From Pseudomonas duriflava (lineage in GTDB: Bacteria > Pseudomonadota > Gammaproteobacteria > Pseudomonadales > Pseudomonadaceae), in the NCBI RefSeq assembly GCF_007830155.1, contig NZ_VLKY01000001.1, positions 1 to 64,000 on the forward strand: 64,000 bases of DNA, written 5' to 3'. Positions 42,021 to 51,403 of this stretch are shown here, piece by piece; position 1 is the first letter of the stretch, and the number at the start of each line of letters is the position of its first letter. A model generated the notes under the pieces. The model made no database searches. It was not told the DNA's origin and saw only the letters and a program-made list of their open reading frames with translations. The position numbers and the translations under genes are program-made.

Positions 42021-42242
42021 CTATGTCATCAGAGAACCAAGGAAATCCAGCCCTAAAGTCAGGAAAGCAGCGATTCCAAGAGAAATAACGGTAAGGGTTT
42101 TGCCCCACCAAACACTCCATTTCATCAAGCCTGCAACGATGCCGACGGCACAAAACAAGAGGCCGAGTTTAAGCAACGCTGCTGCCCAGACGATGACTTG
42201 CTCAAGTAGATGCCACAATTCATTCAAGTCGATATACATCAT
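42021..42242 (-). CDS. Small membrane protein
   Basis: A 73-residue protein with two hydrophobic segments (about 17-40 and 48-70) separated by a KWSVWWGKT turn. Either of two adjacent ATG codons may start it. No family recognised. It reads toward the Nudix gene on the same strand, about 76 nt ahead of it. Confidence 0.55.
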   Translation of the reverse strand: MMYIDLNELWHLLEQVIVWAAALLKLGLLFCAVGIVAGLMKWSVWWGKTLTVISLGIAAFLTLGLDFLGSLMT

Positions 42243-42404
42243 AAATTCCGTCGTGTTTCGACGGATATACTCTATCGAACTCTAGCTTTGGCTGCTGATA
42301 ACTACTGCCTTCAGGCGGCACTGATCGCTCGTTAAGCAAGCGGTAAGGAAACTCTGCGTATGCTGTCTTGAGATATTGACAGGTTTACATACGGAGAAAG
42401 CGGC

Positions 42405-43208
42405 ATGGGAATGGGTGACGAACTCATGGCGGCAGGGCAAGCCCGTATGCATTATCAGCAAAGCGGGCAAAAGGTACTGTTTGTGGATCGTGACGGGGCG
42501 CCGCGCTGGTCAGAGATCTGGGAGCACAACCCGTATATTCTTAGGCAGGCAGAAGCCGGGTGTATTCAGCTATGTAACGCGCCGAAAAGCCGCCCTTACA
42601 TTCGGGACAAGAATAAGAAAACCTGTGCCTGGCAACCGTTTCCCCTTGTAGCCGCCGAGGTGTTTTTTACGGAGGAAGAATTAGCCTTTGGTCAGGCGCA
42701 AGCGCAAGGAGCCATTGTTGTCGAGCCGCATACCAAAGTGCCCGACTCGAACAAGGCATGGCCCTGGGAGCGGTGGGAACATCTCGTTAGCTATGGATTC
42801 GATTTTGTACAGCTTGGCCCAGTGGGTACGCGTGTTCTGCCAGGTGTTCGGCATGTCGTGACCTCAACCTTTCGAGAAGCTGTTGCAGTACTGGCCCATG
42901 CCCGCGCTTTCGTAGGGGCTGAGGGTGGACTCCATCATGCGGCTGCAGCCGTTTCCACGCCGGCTGTCGTGCTGTTTTCCGAGTTCATCTCGCCACGGAT
43001 TACCGGTTATCCAGAGCATATCAATCTGTATGAGGGAAAGAGCCTCTACGGCAACGGTGCGCGGTTACCCTGCAAGCAATGCCGTCATTCGATGCTGGCT
43101 ATTTCGGTCGAGCAGGTCGCCCAGGCTATAGAAAGTATCTTGCGATCGACACGCCCGGCGCAGCCATTCGGTTCTCAATATGCTCGGCTTGAATCATCCG
43201 ATGCCTGA
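42405..43208 (+). CDS. Glycosyltransferase family 9-like protein
   Basis: A 267-residue protein with the GT9 (heptosyltransferase) C-terminal motif AFVGAEGGLHHAAAAV followed by STPAVVLF, and a KAWPWERWEHLV segment. The N-terminus MGMGDELMAAGQAR resembles nucleotide-loop starts of the family. It is about 80 residues shorter than LPS heptosyltransferases, so the acceptor may differ. No other LPS gene is adjacent. Confidence 0.7.
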   Translation: MGMGDELMAAGQARMHYQQSGQKVLFVDRDGAPRWSEIWEHNPYILRQAEAGCIQLCNAPKSRPYIRDKNKKTCAWQPFPLVAAEVFFTEEELAFGQAQAQGAIVVEPHTKVPDSNKAWPWERWEHLVSYGFDFVQLGPVGTRVLPGVRHVVTSTFREAVAVLAHARAFVGAEGGLHHAAAAVSTPAVVLFSEFISPRITGYPEHINLYEGKSLYGNGARLPCKQCRHSMLAISVEQVAQAIESILRSTRPAQPFGSQYARLESSDA

Positions 43209-43384
43209 CGGAAACGTATGGTCTAAACAATCGACCATTGGCTCACCCAATAGCGCATAACGTCCACTACCAGTGGTGTTTGCCTGAAAAACTCGGTGTA
43301 GTACACGATTTCCTTTCTGGATGGGCTGTGATGCCAACCTGTAGGCTGGCAGACTGCCCGTTCGTCATCGGCTCGTTGGGCATC

Positions 43385-44395
43385 ATGCAATTACTCAGTT
43401 CACGTCAGATTCTCTTATCGAGTTGGTTCGTTATTCTTGCCAGTCTCATGCTCGTCTTTCCGCTGGGCCTGGTTCCCAGCCTGTTTGCCGGGCTGCTGGT
43501 TTTTGAGCTGGCCAATATGCTGGAGCCGCGTCTGCAACTCCTGATTCCCGGTAACCGGGCGCGGATTGTGGCAGTTGCCTTGCTCGTTACGCTGGTCGTC
43601 TGTGTGCTGGCTGTCGGCTTTGCCGGAGCGATCAGTTTCGTACTGCATGAGGTAAGGAATCCCGGCAGTCTGATTGACAAATTCATGGTGCTGACTGAGC
43701 GCGCCCGGGGACAACTGCCCCTTTCTGTCGATAAGTACTTGCCGGCCAGTGCCGAAGAGCTGCGCCGTGCTGTCAACGAGTGGCTGGTTGCGCATCTGAG
43801 CGAGTTGCAGATGGTCGGAAAGGGAGCAGTACATACCTTTGTGACCATGCTGATCGGCTTGATTCTCGGGGCAGCGGTGGCCCTGCAGCGCAAGCGCAGT
43901 GTGGCGGACGAGCGCCCGTTAGCGTCGGCCCTGCTGGACCGAGTGTCGCTGCTGTCCCAGGCTTTTCATCGCGTAGTCTTCGCTCAGGTCAAGATCTCCG
44001 CCATTAATACAGTGTTGACAGCCATCTTTCTGGCAGGCGTGCTTCCGTTGTTCGGGATTCACTTGCCACTGACCAAGACCCTGATCGTGCTGACCTTTAT
44101 CGTCGGGTTGCTACCCGTGATTGGAAATCTCATTTCCAATACGTTCATCCTGATCGCTGGGTTGTCCGTGTCGTTATGGGTTGCGGTCGCGGTGGGCTGT
44201 TACCTCGTGACCATTCACAAGTTGGAATACTTTCTGAATGCCCGCATTGTGGGCGGCCAGATCAATGCCCGCTCCTGGGAGCTGCTCCTGGCGATGCTGG
44301 TATTCGAGTCGGCCTTTGGTTTGCCGGGGCTGGTTGCTGCGCCAATCTACTATGCTTATGTGAAGAGTGAGCTGATACGAGCCGAACTGGTGTAG
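43385..44395 (+). CDS. AI-2E/PerM-family membrane protein
   Basis: A 336-residue inner-membrane protein from the ATG at 43385. Upstream in-frame starts exist, but they would add a cysteine-rich segment unlike the family. Hydrophobic segments lie near residues 10-50 and 60-85, with a group of four to five after residue 200. Family motifs include FTVGLLP-like TFIVGLLPVIGNLISN and HKLEYFLNARIVGGQI, then SWELLLAMLVFESAFGLPGL. Members are possible transporters; the cargo is unproven. Confidence 0.82.
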   Translation: MQLLSSRQILLSSWFVILASLMLVFPLGLVPSLFAGLLVFELANMLEPRLQLLIPGNRARIVAVALLVTLVVCVLAVGFAGAISFVLHEVRNPGSLIDKFMVLTERARGQLPLSVDKYLPASAEELRRAVNEWLVAHLSELQMVGKGAVHTFVTMLIGLILGAAVALQRKRSVADERPLASALLDRVSLLSQAFHRVVFAQVKISAINTVLTAIFLAGVLPLFGIHLPLTKTLIVLTFIVGLLPVIGNLISNTFILIAGLSVSLWVAVAVGCYLVTIHKLEYFLNARIVGGQINARSWELLLAMLVFESAFGLPGLVAAPIYYAYVKSELIRAELV

Positions 44396-44539
44396 CTGTT
44401 TCCTGTACTAAAGAGAACGGGTGTTACACCCGGGCGGCTATAGCCCTTGTAAGGGAAATTTCGATGCCCAGGCGCAAGGCTTGGAAAGCTGGAAGTAAAA
44501 ACCCATATGTAGCTGTAGACGAATCAACAGGAGGTCGAC

Positions 44540-44806
44540 ATGGCCAGCGGTTGGGCGAACGACGGTGCAGTACAGGAACAGATCGACAGTACGATTGAGG
44601 ATGCCATCCAGCGGGCCCGCAGCCAGCTGGCGCAAGGCGAAAGCTTGACCCATTGCGAAGAGTGCGACGCCGAAATTCCCAAGGCGCGCCGTGAGGCTGT
44701 TAAAGGCGTGCGGTTGTGTATCGTCTGCCAGAACGCGCACGATCATGAACAGGCCAAATTCAGCGGCTACAATCGGCGCGGCAGTAAGGATAGTCAGCTG
44801 CGCTGA
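44540..44806 (+). CDS. DksA/TraR-type zinc-finger protein (YbiI-like)
   Basis: An 88-residue protein with a four-cysteine zinc finger: CEEC, 17 residues, CIVC. The N-terminal region is helical and short, so it is the small YbiI/TraR form rather than DksA. Relatives bind the RNA polymerase secondary channel, but the role of this form is unclear. CAGGAGG lies ideally before the ATG. Confidence 0.88.
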   Translation: MASGWANDGAVQEQIDSTIEDAIQRARSQLAQGESLTHCEECDAEIPKARREAVKGVRLCIVCQNAHDHEQAKFSGYNRRGSKDSQLR

Positions 44807-44865
44807 CCTAACAGCGCGCCCGGCATTCTCTTTCTAAAAGAGGATGTATCTGCGTGTCAGCCTGG

Positions 44866-45225
44866 TTATGGCTTGGCTACATGCCAGACGCCGCCCTTGC
44901 CCTCACCGTCCCGATCACCTGGCTCCATGTCCCTGGCGTAGGTGTAAAGTGGCTTGCCTTTATAAGACCATTGGCTTATGCCGTCTTCTCGCGTGACCAC
45001 ACTCCACTTTCCAGAGCCTGTTTCGCCCGCCATAGCCTCTAGTGGAGGCCAGTTTTCGGCACAGGTGGAATGGCAGGTCGATATACCCTCTGAATCCTTA
45101 TCGTAGGTATAAAGCGTCATGCCCTCGCTATCGACCAACATGCCATCTTTGTCCTGGGCCGGAGCGGCTATCAGGACAGTGGAGGCTGCAAACAGGGTTG
45201 CCGCAAAGAGGTAACGGATAAACAT
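44866..45225 (-). CDS. COG4315-type secreted protein (lipoprotein repeat family)
   Basis: A 119-residue exported protein from the ATG at 45225 (GGAG ahead). The signal peptide ends at LIAAP. Two copies of a short repeat follow: GMLVDSEGMTLYTYDKD with CHSTCAENWPP, and QWSYKGKPLYTYARDMEPG. This is the PF03640 pattern, sometimes found in electron-transfer or envelope settings. The mature protein has only the two conserved cysteines. Confidence 0.85.
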   Translation of the reverse strand: MFIRYLFAATLFAASTVLIAAPAQDKDGMLVDSEGMTLYTYDKDSEGISTCHSTCAENWPPLEAMAGETGSGKWSVVTREDGISQWSYKGKPLYTYARDMEPGDRDGEGKGGVWHVAKP

Positions 45226-45388
45226 GACAGGCTCCTGACGTCGGCTGCGAGTTGGAAGCAGCCTTCGCCTCAAGGATAGGAAGGGACTTGTTCATTCGGT
45301 CACGACCATTCACTGTTTCAGTCTAGTTCATCGTGCAGTCTGTATAGGGTGTTGCCTTTGTATAGGTTGTGATTGAAGGCGTAACGCA

Positions 45389-45976
45389 TCACTCGAAAAG
45401 ATACAGGGCGGCGTGATACAGCAGGGTGATGGTCTTGAGGTCCTGGATCTGCCCTTGTTGAATAAGGCCGAGCGCTTCATCGAGTGGCATTTCTAATACC
45501 TCGATATCTTCTCCTTCATCAGCCAGACCGCCGCCCTCATCCTGGCGCTTACTCGCGTCATATTCCGCTACAAAGAAGGATACTTTTTCTGTTATCGAGC
45601 CGGGGCTGGAAAACGCGTCGAATAGGGGAGTGACGTGTCCAATGTCGTAACCGGTTTCCTCTTTGATCTCGCTTCGGATACGCGTGTCAGGCGATTCGGC
45701 CTCGTTCTTGCCTGCTGGCGTTTCAAGTAGCATGCCGTCTGGGACACCATTGACATAGGCGGGAAAGCGGAACTGCCGGGTCAGGACAACCGTGCGGCGT
45801 GCCCGGTTATAGAGCAGGACAGTTGTGCTGTCGCCCCGGTCATAGGTTTCGCGCGTCAACTGCTGCCATGTCCCATCGCGGCGGCGGTAGTCAAAGATGG
45901 TTTTCTTGAGTGTGGAGAAGTCGTTGGAAAGCGTTTGGCTGTCCACGATGCGAATGAAGTCAGTGTTATCGGTCAT
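45389..45976 (-). CDS. NudK-like Nudix hydrolase, copy 2
   Basis: A 195-residue Nudix pyrophosphatase built like copy 1. Shared segments include TWQQ-TRETYDRG, TVLLYN, RQFRFP, the box core SEIKEETGY and GGGLADEGEDIEVLE. The two copies, 3.4 kb apart on the same strand, are paralogues of clear but not close similarity, so the duplication is not recent. Confidence 0.88.
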   Translation of the reverse strand: MTDNTDFIRIVDSQTLSNDFSTLKKTIFDYRRRDGTWQQLTRETYDRGDSTTVLLYNRARRTVVLTRQFRFPAYVNGVPDGMLLETPAGKNEAESPDTRIRSEIKEETGYDIGHVTPLFDAFSSPGSITEKVSFFVAEYDASKRQDEGGGLADEGEDIEVLEMPLDEALGLIQQGQIQDLKTITLLYHAALYLFE

Positions 45977-46102
45977 GGCGCGCTCCCGTAAAACCCTTCA
46001 GACCGTGGCGAATGGAAAACGGCGTAGGCAGTCGTCGGAAACCGGTGCGCTTAACGGCGTGCATGGCTGACTGGATCGTAAGCTATGCACGCCTGCGATG
46101 CG

Positions 46103-47812
46103 TTAGAACAGGAAATACCGCTGGGCCATCGGTAGTACCTCTGCCGGCTCGCACCATAGCAACTGCCCATCCGCCTTTACCTGATAATTCTGGGGATCGA
46201 CCTCAATGGTAGGCAGATACCCGTTGTGGATCAGGTCGGTCTTTTTCACGGTACGGCAGCCTTTCACTACCCCAATCTGCTTTTTGAGACCCAGCTCGAC
46301 GGGAACGCCTGCATCAAAGGCTGCCTGGCTGATAAAGGTCAGGCTGGTGGAATGACGCGCGCCGGCAAAGCTTGCGAACATTGGTCGATAGTGCACCGGT
46401 TGTGGCGTAGGAATAGAAGCATTGGCATCGCCCATGAGGCTGGCTGCGATGGCGCCACCCTTTAGAATCAGCGAGGGCTTTACGCCAAAGAAGGCGGGAC
46501 GCCAGAGAACCAGATCCGCCCATTTTCCTACTTCAATGGAGCCTACCTCATGACTGATACCATGGGTAATCGCCGGATTGATGGTGTATTTGGCGATGTA
46601 GCGCTTGGCTCGAAAGTTATCGTTGCCAGGACCGTCTTCCGGTAAAGCGCCGCGCTGCTTTTTCATCTTGTCAGCAGTCTGCCAGGTGCGGGTGATCACT
46701 TCGCCTACGCGGCCCATGGCCTGGCTGTCAGAGCTGATCATGGAAAACGCGCCCAGGTCGTGAAGAATGTCCTCGGCAGCGATGGTCTCGCGGCGGATGC
46801 GGCTTTCGGCAAAGGCCACATCTTCAGCGATGCTCGGGTCAAGGTGGTGACAAACCATGAGCATGTCCAAATGCTCGTCGATGGTGTTCCGAGTGAAGGG
46901 GCGCGTCGGGTTAGTGGAGCTGGGTAACACATTGGGGAAGCCGCAGGCCTTGATGATATCCGGCGCATGACCGCCACCCGCTCCTTCGGTGTGGTAGGTG
47001 TGGATGGTTCGATTCTTGAAGGCGCCCAGGGTCGTTTCGACAAAGCCGGATTCGTTCAGTGTGTCGGTATGAATCGCGACTTGAATATCGTATTGGTCCG
47101 CCACCGCGAGACAGTTATCGATGGCTGCCGGTGTGGTGCCCCAATCTTCGTGCAGCTTGAGGCCGATGGCGCCGGCCTTGATCTGCTCTACTAGCGGCAA
47201 GGGCAGGCTTACGTTGCCCTTGCCGGTAAAGCCTATGTTCATGGGAAAGGCATCTGCTGCCTGAAGCATGCGCGCCATGTGCCAGGGGCCGGGCGTTACC
47301 GTAGTGGCATTGGTGCCGGTGGCCGGGCCCGTGCCGCCGCCGATCATGGTGGTTACACCGCTCATGAGCGCTTCTTCGATCTGCTGAGGGCAGATGAAGT
47401 GGATGTGGCTGTCGATGCCGCCCGCAGTAAGGATCATGCCTTCACCGGCGATCACTTCGGTCGCGCCGCCAATGGCAATCGTGACGCCAGGCTGGATATC
47501 TGGGTTACCGGCCTTGCCGATAGCAGCGATGCGGCCATTCTTGAGGCCCACGTCAGCCTTTACGATGCCCCAGTGATCAAGAATCAGGGCGTTGGTTATA
47601 ACGGTATCGACTACATCGGCCGCACAGCGCTGGCTTTGGCCCATGCCATCACGGATGACCTTGCCGCCCCCGAACTTAACCTCCTCACCGTAAATCGTGT
47701 GATCTTCTTCCACCTCGATCCACAGGTCCGTGTCGGCCAGGCGAACCTTGTCGCCTGTGGTGGGGCCGAACATGTCGGCATAAGCTTGGCGGGAAATTTT
47801 CATATCGCTCAT
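46103..47812 (-). CDS. ureC: Urease alpha subunit
   Basis: Catalytic subunit of the nickel enzyme that splits urea to ammonia and carbamate. It has 569 residues. Metal-site residues are all present: HIH at 136-138, Lys219 (to be carbamylated, GLKLHEDWG), His248 (AIHTD), His274 and Asp362 (SSDSQAMG). The flap cysteine and histidine are in MVCHHLD (Cys321, His322). It is last in the ureD-ureA-acetyltransferase-ureB-ureC row. The nickel-insertion genes ureEFG are not in the window. Confidence 0.97.
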   Translation of the reverse strand: MSDMKISRQAYADMFGPTTGDKVRLADTDLWIEVEEDHTIYGEEVKFGGGKVIRDGMGQSQRCAADVVDTVITNALILDHWGIVKADVGLKNGRIAAIGKAGNPDIQPGVTIAIGGATEVIAGEGMILTAGGIDSHIHFICPQQIEEALMSGVTTMIGGGTGPATGTNATTVTPGPWHMARMLQAADAFPMNIGFTGKGNVSLPLPLVEQIKAGAIGLKLHEDWGTTPAAIDNCLAVADQYDIQVAIHTDTLNESGFVETTLGAFKNRTIHTYHTEGAGGGHAPDIIKACGFPNVLPSSTNPTRPFTRNTIDEHLDMLMVCHHLDPSIAEDVAFAESRIRRETIAAEDILHDLGAFSMISSDSQAMGRVGEVITRTWQTADKMKKQRGALPEDGPGNDNFRAKRYIAKYTINPAITHGISHEVGSIEVGKWADLVLWRPAFFGVKPSLILKGGAIAASLMGDANASIPTPQPVHYRPMFASFAGARHSTSLTFISQAAFDAGVPVELGLKKQIGVVKGCRTVKKTDLIHNGYLPTIEVDPQNYQVKADGQLLWCEPAEVLPMAQRYFLF

Positions 47813-47969
47813 CCTGATCCTGTTAGAGGCGGCGCTATGCCGGACCCTTCCTGTACTTCATGTATGAAGAAAGACAGATATCGCGTGGCTCGGGCTATGC
47901 GCTCCGGCTCATGTTGCGAAGCGCATCCTCCGGGTGAGCGCAGCGATACCTGTCACACCAGATCACGGC

Positions 47970-48275
47970 TTACAGCCGTCCCATTACGCGTCCGGCAAAA
48001 CCGTATACGGTTCGTTCGCCCGCTAGCTCTACTAATTGCACATCTCGGGACTGCCCCGGCTCGAAGCGCACCGCCGTTCCGGCAGGGATGTTCAGGCGCA
48101 TACCACGGGCCTGAGCTCGGTCAAAAGCGAGCGCATCATTGGTTTCGAAAAAGTGATAGTGGGAGCCCACCTGAATGGGGCGGTCACCCGTATTTGCCAC
48201 GGTCAGGCTCAGCGTACGGCGACCAACGTTGAGCTCGATGTCGCCATCGGCAATTTTATATTCACCCGGAATCAT
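47970..48275 (-). CDS. ureB: Urease beta subunit
   Basis: Structural subunit of 101 residues. Typical segments: [19 protein letters not shown], then [15 protein letters not shown] and [17 protein letters not shown]. It sits 157 nt before ureC and 39 nt after the acetyltransferase gene. In this genus the beta and gamma subunits are separate genes. Confidence 0.96.
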   Translation of the reverse strand: MIPGEYKIADGDIELNVGRRTLSLTVANTGDRPIQVGSHYHFFETNDALAFDRAQARGMRLNIPAGTAVRFEPGQSRDVQLVELAGERTVYGFAGRVMGRL

Positions 48276-48314
48276 GCGGTGCTCCTATGAAATAGAGAGA
48301 ATAGAGTCCGGTGT

Positions 48315-48827
48315 CTACTCACCAAGAGGCTCCAGTTTTAACTGCATGAACGTCAGATCCAGCCAGCGGCCGAATTTCTTGCCAACTTCCGGCATCTGCC
48401 CGGTGGTAACGAATCCGAGGCGCTCGTGCAGGCGGATCGAGACGGCATTTCCACTTTCAATGGCTGCCACCATCATGTGCAGGTTGACGTTACGGGCGCA
48501 GGTGATCAGTGCCTGCATGAGCTGGGGACCAATCCCCTGACCGCACTGGTCGCTGCGCACATACACCGAATGCTCGACGGTATGGCGAAATCCTTCGATC
48601 GTGCGCCAAGTGCAATAGCTGGCGTAGCCGATCACCGCACCGCTGGCATCATGGGCAACCAGTACCGGAAATTTCTGGGCCGTACGGTCCGCCAGCCAGG
48701 CGCGGCGGTTATCGAGGTCTACCAGCGTCTCGTTCCAGATGGCTGTGGTGTTTTCCACAGCATCGTTGTAAATCGCCAGGATGCCGGGCAGGTCGGCCTC
48801 GCTTGCCGGTACGATGGAGCAGGTCAT
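48315..48827 (-). CDS. GNAT acetyltransferase (phosphinothricin/methionine sulfoximine type)
   Basis: A 170-residue N-acetyltransferase from the ATG at 48827, with GAGG just ahead. GNAT core: GYASYCTWR, EHSVYVRSDQCGQGIGPQLM with the acetyl-CoA loop, then NAVSIRLHERLGFVTTG. Enzymes of this group acetylate glutamine analogues such as methionine sulfoximine. It lies between ureA and ureB, a Pseudomonas habit whose purpose is unproven. Confidence 0.9.
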   Translation of the reverse strand: MTCSIVPASEADLPGILAIYNDAVENTTAIWNETLVDLDNRRAWLADRTAQKFPVLVAHDASGAVIGYASYCTWRTIEGFRHTVEHSVYVRSDQCGQGIGPQLMQALITCARNVNLHMMVAAIESGNAVSIRLHERLGFVTTGQMPEVGKKFGRWLDLTFMQLKLEPLGE

Positions 48828-48834
48828 GGCTACC

Positions 48835-49137
48835 TCAGGCAATGGGTTGGTGTACGGTCACAAGTTTCGTGCCGTCAGGAAAGGTGGCTTCTACTTGAAT
48901 TTCCGGGATCATTTCTGGCACGCCTTCCATAACCTGGTCGCGGGTCAACAGGGTAGTGCCGTAATGCATCAACTCGGCTACGGTCTGGCCATCTCGAGCG
49001 CCTTCGAGCAGAGCCGCAGAAATGAGCGCCATGGCTTCCGGGTAGTTGAGCTTGAGCCCACGAGCCAGCCGGCGTTCGGCAACAAGACCAGCCGTGAAAA
49101 TAAGCAATTTGTCTTTTTCGCGAGGTGTCAGGTCCAT
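48835..49137 (-). CDS. ureA: Urease gamma subunit
   Basis: Small structural subunit, 100 residues. It begins [20 protein letters not shown], with [20 protein letters not shown] and [20 protein letters not shown] following, as in all UreA. Its start overlaps the ureD stop by 1 nt. Confidence 0.97.
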   Translation of the reverse strand: MDLTPREKDKLLIFTAGLVAERRLARGLKLNYPEAMALISAALLEGARDGQTVAELMHYGTTLLTRDQVMEGVPEMIPEIQVEATFPDGTKLVTVHQPIA

Positions 49138-49976
49138 CAGGTACTCCAGATTCTGGGAGGGACGGCACTGCGGCCCAGCAGGGCGGGGCGTAGCAGGGTC
49201 CAGAGTTCGATCAGCCAGGCACGAGCCGCCAGTGCTTCATGGCTAAGGCAGCGGGCTACAAGCAGGCCGGGTAGTTGGGTCAGGTCGCCGCGGCCATGAC
49301 AAGATACCTTGCGGCAGTCCTTGAGTAGGGCTTCGTCAATGTCGCCGGTTATCAGCAGCGTGGCGAAAACCGGATGACCATCGAGACCGATAGGTGAGTC
49401 GAGTAGTCGGTCGCCGCCCTGGAGGCGCTGGCGCTCATGCCAGAGCGGTTGACCCTCTCGGTAGATATCCAGATGCGCCTGGAAATGCCCCTCGGCAAAG
49501 CGCTCCGTGCTGGCAGGACGGCCAAGCGCTACCATGTCCCAGTACAGGAGGCGGGCGTCACCCTGAAGGTGGATTCGGGTCGCGAGTTCAGCGCGGGCGC
49601 CAGAGAAAACAATGGTTTCCTGCGGTAGCCATTCCAGCGTGGCTCCCGGCTCGACATGGAAGTCGAGTTGCTGAAAGGCTGCTCCGGGCGCGCGATACCA
49701 CTTGGCCGCCCCTGGACTGGTTAGCTGCGTCCAGGCGTTTTCGCCTACGCGAACAGCTATGTCCAGCCGGTCGCCGCCGGCAATGCCACCCGGAGGGTGA
49801 ACAATGATGTGCTGGCAGACCTCGGGTCCTTCGGCATGCAGGTGTTTCTGTACGCGCAAGGGGCCGCTATGACGTCGGGTGACCGGGCGCGTCCAGTCAT
49901 CCTGGCGCGCATAGGCGAGCTCAAGCTCGGCATGCCACGCAGGGGTAAACAGGGCAGGAGCAATAGCTGAATTCAT
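49137..49976 (-). CDS. ureD: Urease accessory protein UreD
   Basis: Scaffold that binds apo-urease and recruits the nickel-inserting UreF and UreG. It has 279 residues. Typical segments: [14 protein letters not shown] near residue 60, [14 protein letters not shown] and [14 protein letters not shown]. It is first of the urease genes and coupled to ureA by TGATG. Confidence 0.95.
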   Translation of the reverse strand: MNSAIAPALFTPAWHAELELAYARQDDWTRPVTRRHSGPLRVQKHLHAEGPEVCQHIIVHPPGGIAGGDRLDIAVRVGENAWTQLTSPGAAKWYRAPGAAFQQLDFHVEPGATLEWLPQETIVFSGARAELATRIHLQGDARLLYWDMVALGRPASTERFAEGHFQAHLDIYREGQPLWHERQRLQGGDRLLDSPIGLDGHPVFATLLITGDIDEALLKDCRKVSCHGRGDLTQLPGLLVARCLSHEALAARAWLIELWTLLRPALLGRSAVPPRIWST

Positions 49977-50033
49977 CGGACTCGGTCAGGGGCAAGGAAA
50001 GGGCAGTGTATAAGTTTCATCCAGACACTCACA

Positions 50034-51098
50034 TCAACCTGGCGAAGATTGCCGCCATTGCCGTGGGCTGACGCCAAACCAGCGGCGAAACGCACGGGAA
50101 AAGGCGCTGGTTTCAGAATATCCGAGGAGCGGGGCTAATTCGGAAATAGGCAGTCGCTGGCGCAGATAATGCAGAGCTAACTCACGGCGTTCGTCTTCGA
50201 TAAGGGTCGTGAAGCAAAGATTACGCTCACGCAGGCGGCGTTGCAGCGAGTGGCTGGAAAGCCCTAGCGATTCGGCAATTAATTCCAGGCTCGGCTCGCC
50301 TTGAATGAGTGCATGGCGCACCTGCGTACGGGTTTCCTGCACCAGATCGGGTGCGCAGCGGCCACGGATACCCAGTTGCCGAATGGCGTCCTGGACAACG
50401 CTTAACAAAATGGCATCCCGCTCAGGCATCCGATGTCCTGCCAGGTCGCGTTTAGGCACGACCATGGCATTACAAGGTTGGCTGAACAAGATGGGGGCAT
50501 CGAATAACCGGCGATGCTCTTGCCAGGCTTCCGGACGGGAGTGTTCGAAATGAACGGCACGCGGCGCCCAGGTGGGACCGAGCACATGGCGAATCAGGTT
50601 GAGCACCATGCCCATGGTCAATTCGGCATCCTGGCGTTTACCCAGAATGGCCTGATGGCGGACCTGATACTCGAAGCGGTAACACTCGCCAAAGTCGACG
50701 AGGCGGATCAGGGTGCTCTGCTGATGAAACGGAAAGGCCAGGGCGAAATTGCGCAACGCCTGTTCGAGAGTGTCCGAGCAGAGCCCGACGTAACCCAGCA
50801 GACCCAAGGCATGAGGCTTGAATTGCTGACCGTAATAGAGCCCGAAGTTGTCGCAGCCGGATTGTCCGGCGGCCTCTTCCAGTACTCGGCAATAGCTAAC
50901 CAGATCAAGACTCAGCGCGGGGTGGAGCAGTTGTTCCGGGTCGATACCCGAGACGCCAAAGATCCGGTCTACATCACCGCCATGGCCTGCAATAAAAGTG
51001 TCCAGTCCGCTTGCCGCTGCCGACAGAACGCCAATGTTGCCGGCCGAAGCGGTGAGTGCATCGGAAAGGGGCGCATGTCGGGTGAGGGGCAGGGTCAT
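50034..51098 (-). CDS. AraC-family regulator, probably of ethanolamine use
   Basis: A 354-residue regulator from the ATG at 51098, which gives the usual length; a longer frame reaches 51305 but encodes an unlikely cysteine-rich extension. Residues 15-220 are an arabinose-binding-like (PF12625) ligand domain. The C-terminal AraC helix-turn-helix pair shows SLELIAESLGLSSHSLQRRL and ISELAPLLGYSETSAFSRAF. It is divergent from the ethanolamine permease, so it likely controls eat-eutBC. P. aeruginosa uses an unrelated sigma-54 regulator there. Confidence 0.85.
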   Translation of the reverse strand: MTLPLTRHAPLSDALTASAGNIGVLSAAASGLDTFIAGHGGDVDRIFGVSGIDPEQLLHPALSLDLVSYCRVLEEAAGQSGCDNFGLYYGQQFKPHALGLLGYVGLCSDTLEQALRNFALAFPFHQQSTLIRLVDFGECYRFEYQVRHQAILGKRQDAELTMGMVLNLIRHVLGPTWAPRAVHFEHSRPEAWQEHRRLFDAPILFSQPCNAMVVPKRDLAGHRMPERDAILLSVVQDAIRQLGIRGRCAPDLVQETRTQVRHALIQGEPSLELIAESLGLSSHSLQRRLRERNLCFTTLIEDERRELALHYLRQRLPISELAPLLGYSETSAFSRAFRRWFGVSPRQWRQSSPG

Positions 51099-51403
51099 AC
51101 TGGCGAGCCATGGATGCCGATAATACGGACACGTAGCAATTGTCATGCCTCGCTTGGCAGGCATGAAAGCTGCGCTGATAACTTGATCAGATTCAATGGC
51201 TTGGCGCCATTTCGGTGCAAAAGCGAGGCGCTTATGCGGTTCTGCACGACAGTGGTGCACGAGCAAGTGAGACGGTGCGTAACACCTGACGCAAGTTGAC
51301 CGCACGCATCAGAAGCTGTCTTTTACGGTCAAGTCGTACGCGTTTGACGTGGTTATGCTCGAAAACAGGGTAGACCTATGTCCCTTTCCAGGAGACTGAC
51401 GCA
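51099..51403. other. Divergent region between the AraC gene and eat
   Basis: 305 nt without a gene if the AraC start is at 51098. CCAGGAGACTGACGCA just before 51404 is the eat ribosome binding site. No sigma-54 type promoter or clear AraC operator was found. Confidence 0.5.

Noticed and set aside
47279-48232. A 317-codon plus-strand open frame opposite ureC and ureB
   Set aside because: It lies opposite strongly supported urease genes and shows no protein features.
50514-51299. A 261-codon plus-strand open frame opposite the AraC-type gene
   Set aside because: The minus frame has a full AraC domain; the plus frame has no family features.
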